Positions 1 through 10,325 of a stretch of 64,000 nucleotides of DNA are shown one piece after another (within the stretch, counting starts at the first letter, position 1; the number at the start of each line of letters is the position of its first letter). The stretch covers positions 18,856,776-18,920,775 of the forward strand of contig NC_091323.1 in NCBI RefSeq assembly GCF_038502225.1, given 5' to 3'. The notes below the pieces were generated by a model. It worked only from the letters and a program-made list of their open reading frames with translations. It was not told where the DNA came from and ran no database searches. Source of the DNA: Cherax quadricarinatus. Lineage: Eukaryota > Arthropoda > Malacostraca > Decapoda > Parastacidae. A program made the translations under genes and the position numbers.

Positions 1-756
1 TAGTTACCCTTGTTGTCTGAAGGGAATTACTTCTTAGAAAAAAATAATTATGCATAAAGGCGTGTCTTATTAAATTACAAACATAAAAAAAACAATAAAA
101 GTCAGAAATGTATCGTAAAATATTGTTAAGCTAAAATTATCTTAACAAATATTTAAATTACAGTTGCTTAAAGAATTACTTTTAAAGTAATGGAAAGTAA
201 TAACTGTAATTTAAACTATGCAGCAAAGTAGAGCTTAATGGGTATAAGAGACTGTGTGTACAGTTGATTACTACAGCTTTGTTATTCAAATGTGGTCACT
301 TTTCAATATACACAACGATTGCCAGACTATAAGTCGTAAGTCTGCGAGGGACAGACTGCGGTACTCTGAAATACGAGCAAGTAGATAGTCCTCCGTTATA
401 GCTACATCGTGCATCACAGACAGAAACTATCTAGAAAGCTGATATTACGTCCTAAATGGCTAACTCAGATGCATGAAGATAGTGTATGTGAGCGCGCACT
501 TACCCAGATATCCAGCATCACAGCAGGAACGAGTTAATAACCGTCTAAGTGCACCTGGTACAGCTTCAGTGTTATTGAGGTTTGATCCCACTGTAAATTT
601 GTTTTTAAAGACTTCTAGAATTCATTTGAGGAAACGAATTTGACAATAGTATTAGTTTCTGTCTAATAGAAAAGTTTAGAAGCCGCAAGAATGGCAGCTG
701 GGTGTATTTTATGTCATTTGGTACAGTGATGACTTGTATTGAAATCACTATTGATC
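1..756. other. AT-rich unique DNA, no gene seen
   Basis: No open frame of useful length and no recognisable repeat on either strand. The composition is AT-rich and unstructured. Confidence 0.6.
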
Positions 757-850
757 TGACTCACGAAATCGTAATGACACGAATGCAAACAAACCATACC
801 ACGGGTGGGGTTTGAACCCCAATCGTGTCATTACGATTCGTGAGTCATGT
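757..850 (-). repeat. tRNA-derived SINE piece bounded by an inverted repeat
   Basis: Read on the minus strand, GGGGTTCAAACCCC resembles a tRNA T-arm/B box and is followed by CACCCGTGGTATGGTTT. The piece is enclosed by inverted arms of about 25 bp at 757-782 and 823-847 that differ by one base. The same CCACCCGTGGTAT string ends the plus-strand element at 996-1095, so both belong to one SINE family. It is not a tRNA gene: no acceptor stem or anticodon arm folds. Confidence 0.55.
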
Positions 851-989
851 TGACAGCTTTGAAGGGACTTGAGCTAGAGTTCGTCACGGCCATGCTAGCG
901 GGAGACGCGTCTGTAAAAACTTGCATTTGTGGTCACAGTGGTGCCTATGCTAACCTTCCTATGGTGTAGAAATATTCCTAGTTGGATGA

Positions 990-1095
990 ATCTTATTGTG
1001 GCTAGCTGGCAAAGTGACTAACGCGACGGTCTGGAGTGTTGAGACTCTCTGACCACGGGTACAAACCCCACCCGTGGTATAGTTTTTTTTTTTAC
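990..1095 (+). repeat. tRNA-derived SINE head
   Basis: TGGCTAGCTGG at 999-1009 approximates an RNA polymerase III A box, and GGTACAAACCC at 1058-1068 approximates a B box, about 50 bp apart as in tRNA. A T-rich stretch follows at 1082-1093. The upstream 847-990 may be the body of the same repeat. A decayed SINE is more likely than a working tRNA gene. Confidence 0.55.
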
Positions 1096-1229
1096 TGTTG
1101 CTCTCTGATCCGAGTGGCGACCACTATGTCAGCGTGTGACCTACGGTACAGTGTTCACCGTCACCCGTGTACAAAAGGCACCACAGCTGACCTGCTTCCC
1201 TGCCTGCACAGTGCTAGTCGCTGATGCCA

Positions 1230-2520
1230 CTTATTGTCTGACATACTTCTGACAGGTTTTCATAGTTCTGCCTTTACATTTTCCCGCCATTTTCCTTTCG
1301 TTTGGCTACCTTTGCTTTTTGTTTTCTTAAAGATAGGTCATCTAACATTATTATTTTAAGGTTCTATTAAAAGGTTTGAAACATTTTTGCAACCTGTGCT
1401 CGGTTTCAGATTTCTTCGTGTTGAAATAGTCAGTCTTAAATATCTTGTTAGTTTGTTTTTGCCTACCGAGATATAGTAATATTTATTATTTCTCTGGAAT
1501 CGCCCATAAAAATACAAAGCAGTGATTAGTGACTTGTGTTTACGAGGAAACACTGAAGGCACCAGTAGTGTGCCTTGTGGTACTCAACTTTTATGCTCAA
1601 GCTAGATTTGCCATATATTTAGTAATTCAGTAACTTTATCTTTCCTTCTTTTTTAGACTCTTGTGTGTTCCGGTTGTGTTTTGTTCTTGCTCAGATGAAA
1701 TTTTGTCAAGATTTTATATTTCAATATTTAGCTTTTGCAAGCATTAATTTGATAATATTTAAAGCCGTTTATAAAGGAATAAATTTTGGTTAGTACAAGT
1801 ATCGTTGAAAATAAATTTACTGAGCATTTTGTCACCTTGGAAGTTTTTTTGAGTTGCAGTGTAAGAATCTATGCATGTCTAATCTGAGTAAATTGTATTT
1901 ATTACAATGCTTAATTAGTTGAACCTGGCTTTATGACTGACTTCTTTTATAATTTTAGCTGAATTTAATATTGATTTTACAATGTAATTCTTACTTCATT
2001 TTTTTTCATTACGAAAAACTTCACAATTTTTCCCCGAGGCTGTATCGGAGGTGTGATTCTAAGAGGGTGCTGAAACATGCATGGTTAGTGACGTGGCTTC
2101 GCAGAACACTTTACTATTCAGGTATTTCTGGGAAAATCGATTCTTAGATAACATGCGGCAGCGCTAGCTGGCGAAGACCAGTTTGTGTCACGAGTGTACA
2201 TGTGTATCACAGCTGTGTCGTGTAGCTGACTAGCTGTGCTGTGTAACGTGTATACACTTGTTGCTCAGCATAAAAGATACTTGAAGGCCTAGTCCCAATT
2301 CTACACACTTCCATGACGTACTGCATTGAGGTACACGAGAGGGCAAAATAAACCAGTGACAAACATAGGCACAGTTAGAGAACACTATGACCATCCGTGG
2401 GCCAAGACTATTGAACAAGCTCAGATCACTCAGTAGAGCGAAAGACTAACATGAAGGACTTTGGAGTGATAAGGTGTGAATACCTTTACCTTCGATATAC
2501 CTTTGAAGAGTTTCGAGAGT
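1230..2520. other. Unique AT-rich DNA, no gene seen
   Basis: Short frames only, with no protein family likeness, no tandem repeat and no clear inverted repeat. Confidence 0.55.
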
Positions 2521-2524
2521 TTCA

Positions 2525-3282
2525 CTACTCTCGGAGCCCGACCATGGGCCAGGCTCGTCTGGTGCTTACTTGGTCAACCAAGCTGTTGCTGCTGGAGGCC
2601 CACTGCCCTACATATCCATCACAGCCTGGTTGATCTGGCACCTGGTGAAGATACTTGTCTAGTTTCCCCTTGAAGGCTTCTACACTTGTTCCAACCGTGT
2701 TTCTGATATCTTCTGGTAAGATGTTGAATAATCTGGAACCCCAGATGTTGATACAGTGTTCCCTTATTGTCCCCATCGCACCCCTGCTCCTAACTGGTTT
2801 TATTTTGCACTTCCATATCTCTCACTCCATTATGTTGTTATGGCAGTGTGCAGATTTGGGACCAGGCCCTCGAGTACTTTCCAGGTATATATTATCGTGT
2901 ATCTCTCTCCTCCGCTCCTATGAGTACATGTTCAAGACTTGAAGGCGTTCCCATTAATTTTGGTGATTTACTGGCTCAGTGTGAGCCGTAAACGTTCTCT
3001 GTATTTGTTCCAGCTCCGATATTTCTCCTGCTTTGGACGGGGACGTCAGCACTGAGCAGTATTCTATATGAGGGAGCACTAGCGATTTGAAGTCACCATT
3101 GGCATTTCCCTTGTTTTGAAAGTTCTCAGTATCCACCCCGTCATCTTCCCGGCTGTCGTGATCTTTGTTTGGTTATGGTCTTTAAAAGAAAATTCAGATG
3201 ACATAATTATTCCCAGGTCTTTTACGTGTTCCTTTCGTTCTGTTTGGTGACCCCTTTGAGTTTTCTCACTTTCAAAGATCAC
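2525..3282 (-). pseudogene. LINE 3' fragment (same family as the LINE at 46999-49807)
   Basis: Minus-strand frames match the C-terminal third of the intact-looking LINE at 46999-49807. The order is a KDLGIIMS...FKDHNQT segment (3079-3282), an HIEYCSVLTSPSKAGEIS segment (2954-3136) and a C-terminal segment ending QVPDQPGCDGYVGQ (2525-2776). The pieces lie in different frames with stops, so this is a dead 3' fragment lacking the reverse transcriptase core. It abuts a plus-strand fragment of the same family head to head at about 3283. Confidence 0.8.
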
Positions 3283-3690
3283 ACCAATGTAATTATCACA
3301 ATCACAAGGAAAATGATAGGCTGGATAACAGAACCTTCAAAACGAGATGTACAAAGTCTTGGGTGATTATCTATAAGTCATTTGCTCTCTCTAGACTGGA
3401 ATATTGTTGTACTTTTACAATCCGTTCTACTTAAGGCAGGTGAAATTTCTGATCTGGAAAATGTACAGAAAACTTTGGCTGCCCTTATAAACTCAGCAAA
3501 GCACCTAAATTATTAGGAACTTTTTAAGTCCCTCGAACTGTACTGCTTGGGTCGTAGACGAGAAAGGTGCATCATAATTTATTCCTGGAAAATCCTAGAG
3601 GGACTGGCCCCAAATCTGCATACAAAAATCAATCCTTACAAAAGCAAGAGACTTGCCAGACGTTGCAGAATAGTATATCAGTGAGGAATA
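3283..3690 (+). pseudogene. LINE 3' fragment, left part (split by Tc1-like element)
   Basis: Translation across frames gives KMIGWI..FKT, SRLEYCC and ERCIIIYSWKILEGLAPNL, the same C-terminal region as the LINE at 46999-49807. Stops and frameshifts are present. The sequence breaks at 3690, exactly at the end of a Tc1-like element, and the remainder resumes at 5003. Confidence 0.8.
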
Positions 3691-5002
3691 CAGTGCTAGT
3701 CACGACATTATGCCGCCCCTCCCCCACACACGTACCAAAACACAAACACGTACCATGAAAGATTATTATATATATATTTGTGCACTTATTGAGGTTTTAA
3801 TACTTGGTGCTGCGTCCTTTACGGTTAATCACGTCCCTCAGCCATGTAGGAAGACTCACAAATTCTTGAGGGTTTGGGGAGGTATATTATTCCATGCCTC
3901 ACGCAGAACAGCCTCCAGCCACGGGATGGAACTGTTATCCTTGCCCAGTAAACTTCGTTTCACTATTGACCAGAGGTTCTCAGTAGGGTTTAGGTCTGGG
4001 GAATTGGCTGGCCTCACTTCACACTCCTCGGAGCCTCACTTCACAGTCCTTAATTAAGCCACTGAAGTACTGATTTGGCGGTATGACATGGTGCACCGTC
4101 GTACATAAAAACCGTAGCCCCACACTTGTCAAATGCCTCAGGTAAATTGTCACACAATAACTCCAGGTAATTATACTGGTTCATATACTGGTTTTTGGGA
4201 AGCACAATGAGTTCACCAACACTGAGCACTGAAACACCCCCAAACCATGAGCGAGTCTGGGTGTTTGGTGGTCCCACAGGTGTAGCGTGGGTCTAGGGGG
4301 TCACTACCTCTAGGCTGGTATTTCAGACCACTGTTGAGGATTCCAGTAAAGATATTTTTTTGCACCTCCAGGTATGTTTCTTCTGGCTTGGAGAGGATCG
4401 GTTTCTTAACCTGGCAGTGACAGCTGTAGCCCAGGTCTGACACATCTGTTAACAGTTCTTACAGACACTTATGAGAGAAGATGTGGGTTTTTTTCTTTCA
4501 GTTCTCTAGGTGTATTCTCTAACTACTTATTTAACACAGTTAAGGTACAAACAGATTTCTTCGAGTGGCCAGGCCGAGATTTGGCAGACGGTAACTTGAC
4601 ACCGCTTCCAGCCTTGAAATGCTGCACCCAGTTCCTCACTGAACGCTCACACATACCAACATTCTCCACTATTTCTTTCGTCTGGTGCTCAGCTTTGTGA
4701 AGCCCTATGATTTGAGCTATAATTTAAGGTGTTAAAGACTTTCTTTTACCCATAATCAAACATGTATAGCCCCAAAACCAAAGGGAACACCCGACAAAAG
4801 ATATGGCGGATGAGAGACAACACTGCAGCCACATGGGCACTGAGGAATCGCTGTGAAGTGTGGGGGCAGGCCGTGATGTCATGTTAACGGCTGCTCTCCG
4901 GCATAATGCACTGACGAAGACCCCCCTGTATGGTAGGCCTTTGATTTTCATCACAGCATTATGCCGGGGCGTTCACCCGGTATAATGCCGTGACTAGCAC
5001 TA
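3691..5002 (-). mobile_element. Degenerate Tc1/mariner-type DNA transposon, about 1.31 kb
   Basis: The left end begins CAGTGCTAGTCACG (3691) and the right end, reverse-complemented, reads TAGTGCTAGTCACGG, giving terminal inverted repeats of about 25 bp with few mismatches. TA dinucleotides flank both ends (3689-3690 and 5003-5004), the expected Tc1/mariner target duplication. The 1312-bp length is typical of the superfamily. The interior carries a broken minus-strand transposase. The element splits a LINE fragment, so it inserted later. Confidence 0.88.
3820..4750 (-). pseudogene. Tc1-like DDE transposase remnant
   Basis: In the 5'-to-3' order of the minus strand, a helix-turn-helix-like zone (about 4740-4450) is followed by LMVWGCFSAQ near 4220, MYDGAPCHTAKSVLQWLN near 4055-4110 and NSPDLNP near 4000-4025. 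YDGAPCHTAK and the D of SPDLNP are where Tc1-family enzymes carry the second and third catalytic acids of the DDE/D triad. Several stops and frameshifts, including one directly after QWLN, make it inactive. The enzyme would have bound the terminal repeats and cut and pasted the element. Confidence 0.82.
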
Positions 5003-5245
5003 TAGGGTGCCATGGGTTGAATAGAGAACTCATTAAGTGTGAATAACCCAGATTTTTCTACATCCTCTCTTAATACATAAGAGAAATCGCCAGCAGACCC
5101 CTGGATGTTTTTTAGAGGGAACTTGATAAGTTTCTCGTCACTTTCTGATCAGGCAGGCTGTGGTGTATACGTTGGTCAGCGTGCGAGTGGCACCGCCGGC
5201 TTGGTTGATCAAGCCATCCACCTAGAGGCTTAATCTGGGACTGGA
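5003..5245 (+). pseudogene. LINE 3' fragment, right part
   Basis: Continues the fragment interrupted at 3690. Translation includes SDQAGCGVYVGQRA and GLVDQAIHLEA, matching the C-terminus SVPDQPGCGSYVGLRA...SLVDQALIHREA of the LINE at 46999-49807. Confidence 0.75.
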
Positions 5246-5329
5246 CCGCTGACCCCTGAAATCGACTGTAGGTTGTTAACCTATTACCAACGGATATTAA
5301 AAATATTATCGAGAAAAGGGGAGTTTTCA

Positions 5330-5480
5330 TTAGGAAACTGGATACTGCTACTGCCAAGCGACAGATCAACCAGGTTGTGATGGCTATGTGGGCTAGCGAG
5401 TTGCTAACAGCACCTTCCTGGGTGAAGAGGCCATCAACAGCAAAGCGCGGTCTCAGGTCGAGCTGTGAGGGTAGAAAAAA
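5330..5480 (+). repeat. Possible decayed LINE 3' tail
   Basis: CAGATCAACCAGGTTGTGATGG and the following bases recall the conserved VPDQPGCDGYVG...NSLVDQ coding tail of the LINE family at 2525-5245. Similarity is judged by eye and weak. Confidence 0.3.
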
Positions 5481-5579
5481 ACTAAACCGGTGACAGGTAC
5501 TATACACATCATAGATGATGAAGGTGTAGGTAGTGTTGGTGAAGGTGTAAGTTGTGGTAGTGCAGCCCATCCTTTTATT

Positions 5580-6197
5580 AACAGTATTTCATTGTTAAGA
5601 CAGTCAAATGGTTGACTGTTAAAGGAGTCTTAAACAGTGATTAGCTGACTTAATATTTCTTGTGCGCTCGGTGGTTCCCCATTTTCTGTTCGCGAGTCAG
5701 AACTTGTTATCGCTGTTATCGTATATTTAATTTCTTGGCGTTGTGATATGTTATAATGTTTATTGGTAGAAGAGAATCCAATCTAGCCTAAACTAAGTAA
5801 CGTTAATCGAGAAAATTGCTGCAAACCGTTGAGTGCAATTTGTAGCAAATTCTGGAACATTTCTTATAGCCAGCTTCCCCGGCACTGCACATCGATCCCC
5901 CCCTTCCCCTTTACTCCCTCCCTCTCACTGCATCGGTGTCGCAGCTGGTGTCGGGGAGGTGGGGGAAGGAAAGGCAAGGGTTGAGAGGCACCAGCTGCCG
6001 TGCACTGTCTGCTAACCAGCTGTTCTAGACTATACGTTGCTTGCCAAGACTGGTGCCAAGAGATGCCATGTGTTGTGTTTGTTTAGAGATAGAGATTGAG
6101 GGGGGGGGAGCATGATTGGTAGGGAGGAAAAGGAAAAGTTTCATGGTTGGGGTAAGAACTTTGGTAATGTAAGAGAGGGAACAGCAAGAATGTGTGT
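5580..6197. other. Unique DNA with C/T- and G/A-rich patch
   Basis: No gene recognised. A pyrimidine-rich stretch (5877-5930) and a purine-rich stretch (5950-5985) are roughly complementary. Confidence 0.5.
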
Positions 6198-8343
6198 CAG
6201 TTAGTGGGCACCCTTGTGTTGGTGTCTAGTAGACTGCACTAGAATCACTCACCAGCGCCACCAGTTAGTGGGCACCATTTTGTTGGTGTCTAGTAGACTG
6301 CACTAGAATCACTCACCAGCGCCACCAGTTAGTGGGCACCATTTTGTTGGTGTCTAGTAGACTGCACTAGAATCACTCACCAGCGCCACCAGTTAGTGGG
6401 CACCATTTTGTTGGTGTCTAGTACACTGCACTAGAATCACTCACCAGCGCCACCAGTTAGTGGACACCATTGTGTTGGTGTCTAGTAGACTGCACTAGAA
6501 TCACTCACCAGCGCCACCAGTTAGTGGGCACCATTTTGTTGGTGTCTAGTACACTGCACTAGAATCACTCACCAGCGCCACCAGTTAGTGGGCACCATTT
6601 TGTTGGTGTCTAGTACACTGCACTAGAATCACTCACCAGCGCCACCAGTTAGTGGACACCATTGTGTTGGTGTCTAGTACACTGCACTAGAATCACTCAC
6701 CAGCGCCACCAGTTAGTGGGCACCCTTGTGTTGGTGTCTAGTAGACTGCACTAGAATCACTCACCAGCGCCACCAGTTAGTGGGCACCATTTTGTTGGTG
6801 TCTAGTACACTGCACTAGAATCACTCACCAGCGCCACCAGTTAGTGGACACCATTGTGTTGGTGTCTAGTAGACTGCACTAGAATCACTCACCAGCGCCA
6901 CCAGTTAGTGGGCACCATTTTGTTGGTGTCTAGTAGACTGCACTAGAATCACTCACCAGCGCCACCAGTTAGTGGGCACCATTGTGTTGGTGTCTAGTAG
7001 ACTGCACTAGAATCACTCACCAGCGCCATCAGTTAGTGGGCACCCTTGTGTTGGTGTCTAGTAGACTGCACTAGAATCACTCACCAGCGCCATCAGTTAG
7101 TGGGCACCCTTGTGTTGGTGTCTAGTAGACTGCACTAGAATCACTCACCAGCGCCATCAGTTAGTGGGCACCATTGTGTTGGTGTCTAGTAGACTGCACT
7201 AGAATCACTCACCAGCGCCATCAGTTAGTGGGCACCATTGTGTTGGTGTCTAGTAGACTGCACTAGAATCACTCACCAGCGCCATCAGTTAGTGGGCACC
7301 CTTGTGTTGGTGTCTAGTAGACTGCACTAGAATCACTCACCAGCGCCATCAGTTAGTGGGCACCCTTGTGTTGGTGTCTAGTAGACTGCACTAGAATCAC
7401 TCACCAGCGCCATCAGTTAGTGGGCACCCTTGTGTTGGTGTCTAGTAGACTGCACTAGAATCACTCACCAGCGCCATCAGTTAGTGGGCACCATTCTGTT
7501 GGTGTCTAGTAGACTGCACTAGAATCACTCACCAGCGCCATCAGTTAGTGGGCACCCTTGTGTTGGTGTCTAGTAGACTGCACTAGAATCACTCACCAGC
7601 GCCATCAGTTAGTGGGCACCCTTGTGTTGGTGTCTAGTAGACTGCACTAGAATCACTCACCAGCGCCATCAGTTAGTGGGCACCCTTGTGTTGGTGTCTA
7701 GTAGACTGCACTAGAATCACTCACCAGCGCCATCAGTTAGTGGGCACCCTTGTGTTGGTGTCTAGTAGACTGCACTAGAATCACTCACCAGCGCCATCAG
7801 TTAGTGGGCACCCTTGTGTTGGTGTCTAGTAGACTGCACTAGAATCACTCACCAGCGCCGTCAGTTAGTGGGCACCATTCTGTTGGTGTCTAGTACACTG
7901 CACTAGAATCACTCACCAGCGCCATCAGTTAGTGGGCACCATTGTGTTGGTGTCTAGTAGACTGCACTAGAATCACTCACCAGCGCCATCAGTTAGTGGG
8001 CACCATTGTGTTGGTGTCTAGTACACTGCACTAGAATCACTCACCAGCGCCATCAGTTAGTGGGCACCATTGTGTTGGTGTCTAGTAGACTGCACTAGAA
8101 TCACTCACCAGCGCCATCAGTTAGTGGGCACCCTTGTGTTGGTGTCTAGTAGACTGCACTAGAATCACTCACCAGCGCCATCAGTTAGTGGGCACCCTTG
8201 TGTTGGTGTCTAGTAGACTGCACTAGAATCACTCACCAGCGCCATCAGTTAGTGGGCACCCTTGTGTTGGTGTCTAGTAGACTGCACTAGAATCACTCAC
8301 CAGCGCCATCAGTTAGTGGGCACCCTTGTGTTGGTGTCTAGTA
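6198..8343 (+). repeat. 64-bp minisatellite, about 33.5 copies
   Basis: The unit runs CAGTTAGTGGGCACC ... GTCTAGTAGACTGCAC ... CACTCACCAGCGCCA and is 64 bp with no length variants seen. Point variants segregate by block: GCCACC dominates the left third (to about 7020) and GCCATC the rest. Other variants are CATTTTG, CATTGTG or CCTTGTG, and AGTAGAC or AGTACAC. The array ends at 8343, seven bases before an unrelated 46-bp array. Confidence 0.97.
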
Positions 8344-8349
8344 TGTTTT

Positions 8350-8855
8350 CATGCCAGTGGAGGTGTTTGTGTGGTTTAAGGTAGTGGTGTTGGGTCATGC
8401 CAGTGGAGGTGTTTGTGTGGTTTAAGGTAGTGGTGTTGGGTCATGCCAGTGGAGGTGTTTGTGTGGTTTAAGGTAGTGGTGTTGGGTCATGCCAGTGGAG
8501 GTGTTTGTGTGGTTTAAGGTAGTGGTGTTGGGTCATGCCAGTGGAGGTGTTTGTGTGGTTTAAGGTAGTGGTGTTGGGTCATGCCAGTGGAGGTGTTTGT
8601 GTGGTTTAAGGTAGTGGTGTTGGGTCATGCCAGTGGAGGTGTTTGTGTTGTTTAAGGTAGTGGTGTTGGGTCATGCCAGTGGAGGTGTTTGTGTGGTTTA
8701 AGGTAGTGGTGTTGGGTCATGCCAGTGGAGGTGTTTGTGTGGTTTAAGGTAGTGGTGTTGGGTCATGCCAGTGGAGGTGTTTGTGTGGTTTAAGGTAGTG
8801 GTGTTGGGTCATGCCAGTGGAGGTGTTTGTGTGGTTTAAGGTAGTGGTGTTGGGT
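8350..8855 (+). repeat. 46-bp minisatellite, 11 copies
   Basis: The unit runs CATGCCAGTGGAGGTG ... GGTAGTGGTGTTGGGT. Eleven 46-bp copies total exactly 506 bp. Copies are almost identical (one G-to-T in copy 7), so this array is very young or strongly homogenised. Confidence 0.97.
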
Positions 8856-9620
8856 CGAGAAACTGCACCTGTTCTTTCAAAATGTATACAGTCAGTCAGG
8901 TTGTGATAGTTATGTGGGCATTCAAGTCGGTGGCAGCAACAGCTTTTTTGATCAGACAGTCAACAAGGAAGTCTGATTTTAGGCCGGGTAGTGATAGAAC
9001 TGCTCTCAAGACTGGTTACAGGTAGGTCAGGATTAGTCTGGATAGGCTCTGGTCACTCATAATTGAAGGTTTCAAAAACAGACATTTGCAGTGTATACAT
9101 TGTGTAGGTCACAGTGGGATCTGCATATTGTTGTTATTGTTGGTGTATAAAATGCACATTGTTAATTTAAAACAAATTAGGTCTCATTTAATTTTCCAGT
9201 TTATTGATTGATCTGAGAATCTAGGGGTCAAAACTTCTTCGTAAGCACTAATTCTTTTCTAATAGCTAGTTGGACTCTGGAGCTAGGTAACCTTCACCCT
9301 GGTGCCATCAACGTGACTAAAAAACAGTAATAAGTAATACATTTGTGTGTAGTTAGACAATCTGCCTAAGAGCATATTTATATTACGAAATAAATCACTC
9401 TTGTTAGGATTAATTTGCAAATATGTTTACCATGAACGCTTGGTCTGTAATTTGTTGTAATTTTCATAGGCGGAGTAAATTTATTGCTGGAGTGAACGCT
9501 TTACCCCGGCACGGCCACCAGCCAATTATCCAATTCTCATCAATTTTTTTACCTGCGTCGTCATTTTCGGCTAAATTCACGTCCCTCCTTTGGAAGCTGA
9601 GAAGTGGGAGTGGAAGAGTG
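8856..9620. other. Unique DNA with a possible LINE-tail relic at the left
   Basis: 8895-9000 (CAGTCAGGTTGTGATAG ... TTTTTTGATCAGACAGTC) faintly resembles the QPGCDSYVG...NSLVDQ LINE tail. The remainder has no gene or repeat that I recognise. Confidence 0.4.
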
Positions 9621-9683
9621 GAGAAGATAGTGTAGCATGGAGTGTTAGGTAGATGAGAGTGTAGGTGTAGAGAAGATAGTGTA
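9621..9683 (+). repeat. Left remnant of the 47/43-bp minisatellite
   Basis: GAGAAGATAGTGTAGCATGG and the next bases match the 47-bp unit found in bulk at 13676-20136. Only about 1.3 units lie on this side of the LINE, showing that the LINE entered the edge of this array. Confidence 0.93.
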
Positions 9684-9684
9684 C

Positions 9685-10323
9685 ATGATGGCCAAAGACA
9701 TAGCAGGTGGTGACATTCAACTCTGCTCTCAGGTTTTAAATGATCTGTTAATGGCTAATGGGATCACTCCCATCACTATCCCAGAAAATGTCAAGGCTAT
9801 TATGACCCAGCCTTCTCATAACAAGAAGTATGTACCATACTCTACATCTAAAAATAAGCCTAAGTCATCCCTGGCCCAGGGATTGCCTACCTCGCAAACT
9901 CAGGTTGCCAACTCCCCTCAACCCAATAAGTCAACAACTGAACATAACAATGCCCCAGAAATTGGTGCCTACTCTCCCGCTATAGAAGCTGATCCTGTTG
10001 AACAGGAACTTTCCCAAGGTAACTCGCCTTGCCTACCTAATATTCCCTTGGAGCCTCCACAGTCTCCACTTAACTCTCATGAGCCTCTGCTTCCTGTAAC
10101 TGGGAATAGCATACCTCAGTTTTCTGATGATGACTCTAACGATTCTAATGAGTCTGTTAATATTACTACCTCTAGTGAAGATGATGGCATTTTTAATACA
10201 CAAGCACCCACGCAAAAGTTCCCTCCTCCCCTTGACGAGTCCAGCAGGGATAGTGTGGATACAACACGTGACATTACTTGCAGGCGTTCAGACCGCAGTA
10301 CACGAGCGAAGTGCAAGAAATAA
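9685..10323 (+). CDS. LINE ORF1 protein (gag-like, probably N-truncated)
   Basis: 212 residues from ATG at 9685 to TAA at 10321-10323. An in-frame GTG lies two codons upstream in the satellite flank and is not used here as a start. The protein starts MMAKDIAGGD, then becomes rich in Ser, Pro, Asn, Gln and acidic residues (about 60-190) and ends in a basic tail CRRSDRSTRAKCKK. No CCHC zinc knuckle, RRM or coiled coil is visible, so an RNA-binding role is inferred only from its position upstream of ORF2. The start falls one base after the target duplication, so the real N-terminus is probably lost. The frame is one base out from ORF2 and joined to it by TAATG. Confidence 0.7.
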   Translation: MMAKDIAGGDIQLCSQVLNDLLMANGITPITIPENVKAIMTQPSHNKKYVPYSTSKNKPKSSLAQGLPTSQTQVANSPQPNKSTTEHNNAPEIGAYSPAIEADPVEQELSQGNSPCLPNIPLEPPQSPLNSHEPLLPVTGNSIPQFSDDDSNDSNESVNITTSSEDDGIFNTQAPTQKFPPPLDESSRDSVDTTRDITCRRSDRSTRAKCKK

Positions 10324-10325
10324 TG
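10321..10325 (+). promoter_or_regulatory. TAATG stop-start overlap between ORF1 and ORF2
   Basis: The ORF1 stop TAA (10321-10323) shares its last A with the ORF2 start ATG (10323-10325). UAAUG overlaps are known to couple translation by termination-reinitiation in some LINEs. ORF2 has no other ATG nearby upstream in frame. Confidence 0.8.

Noticed and set aside
2525..3690. Twin-priming inversion of one LINE copy
   Set aside because: Both halves contain the same 3' region, whereas twin priming gives non-overlapping parts.
5112..6015. Frames at 5112-5570 (minus) and 5833-6015 (plus)
   Set aside because: No family likeness. One overlaps LINE debris and the other a pyrimidine-rich patch.
6198..8855. 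CRISPR-like regular repeats
   Set aside because: Units are contiguous without unique spacers, and the context is eukaryotic.
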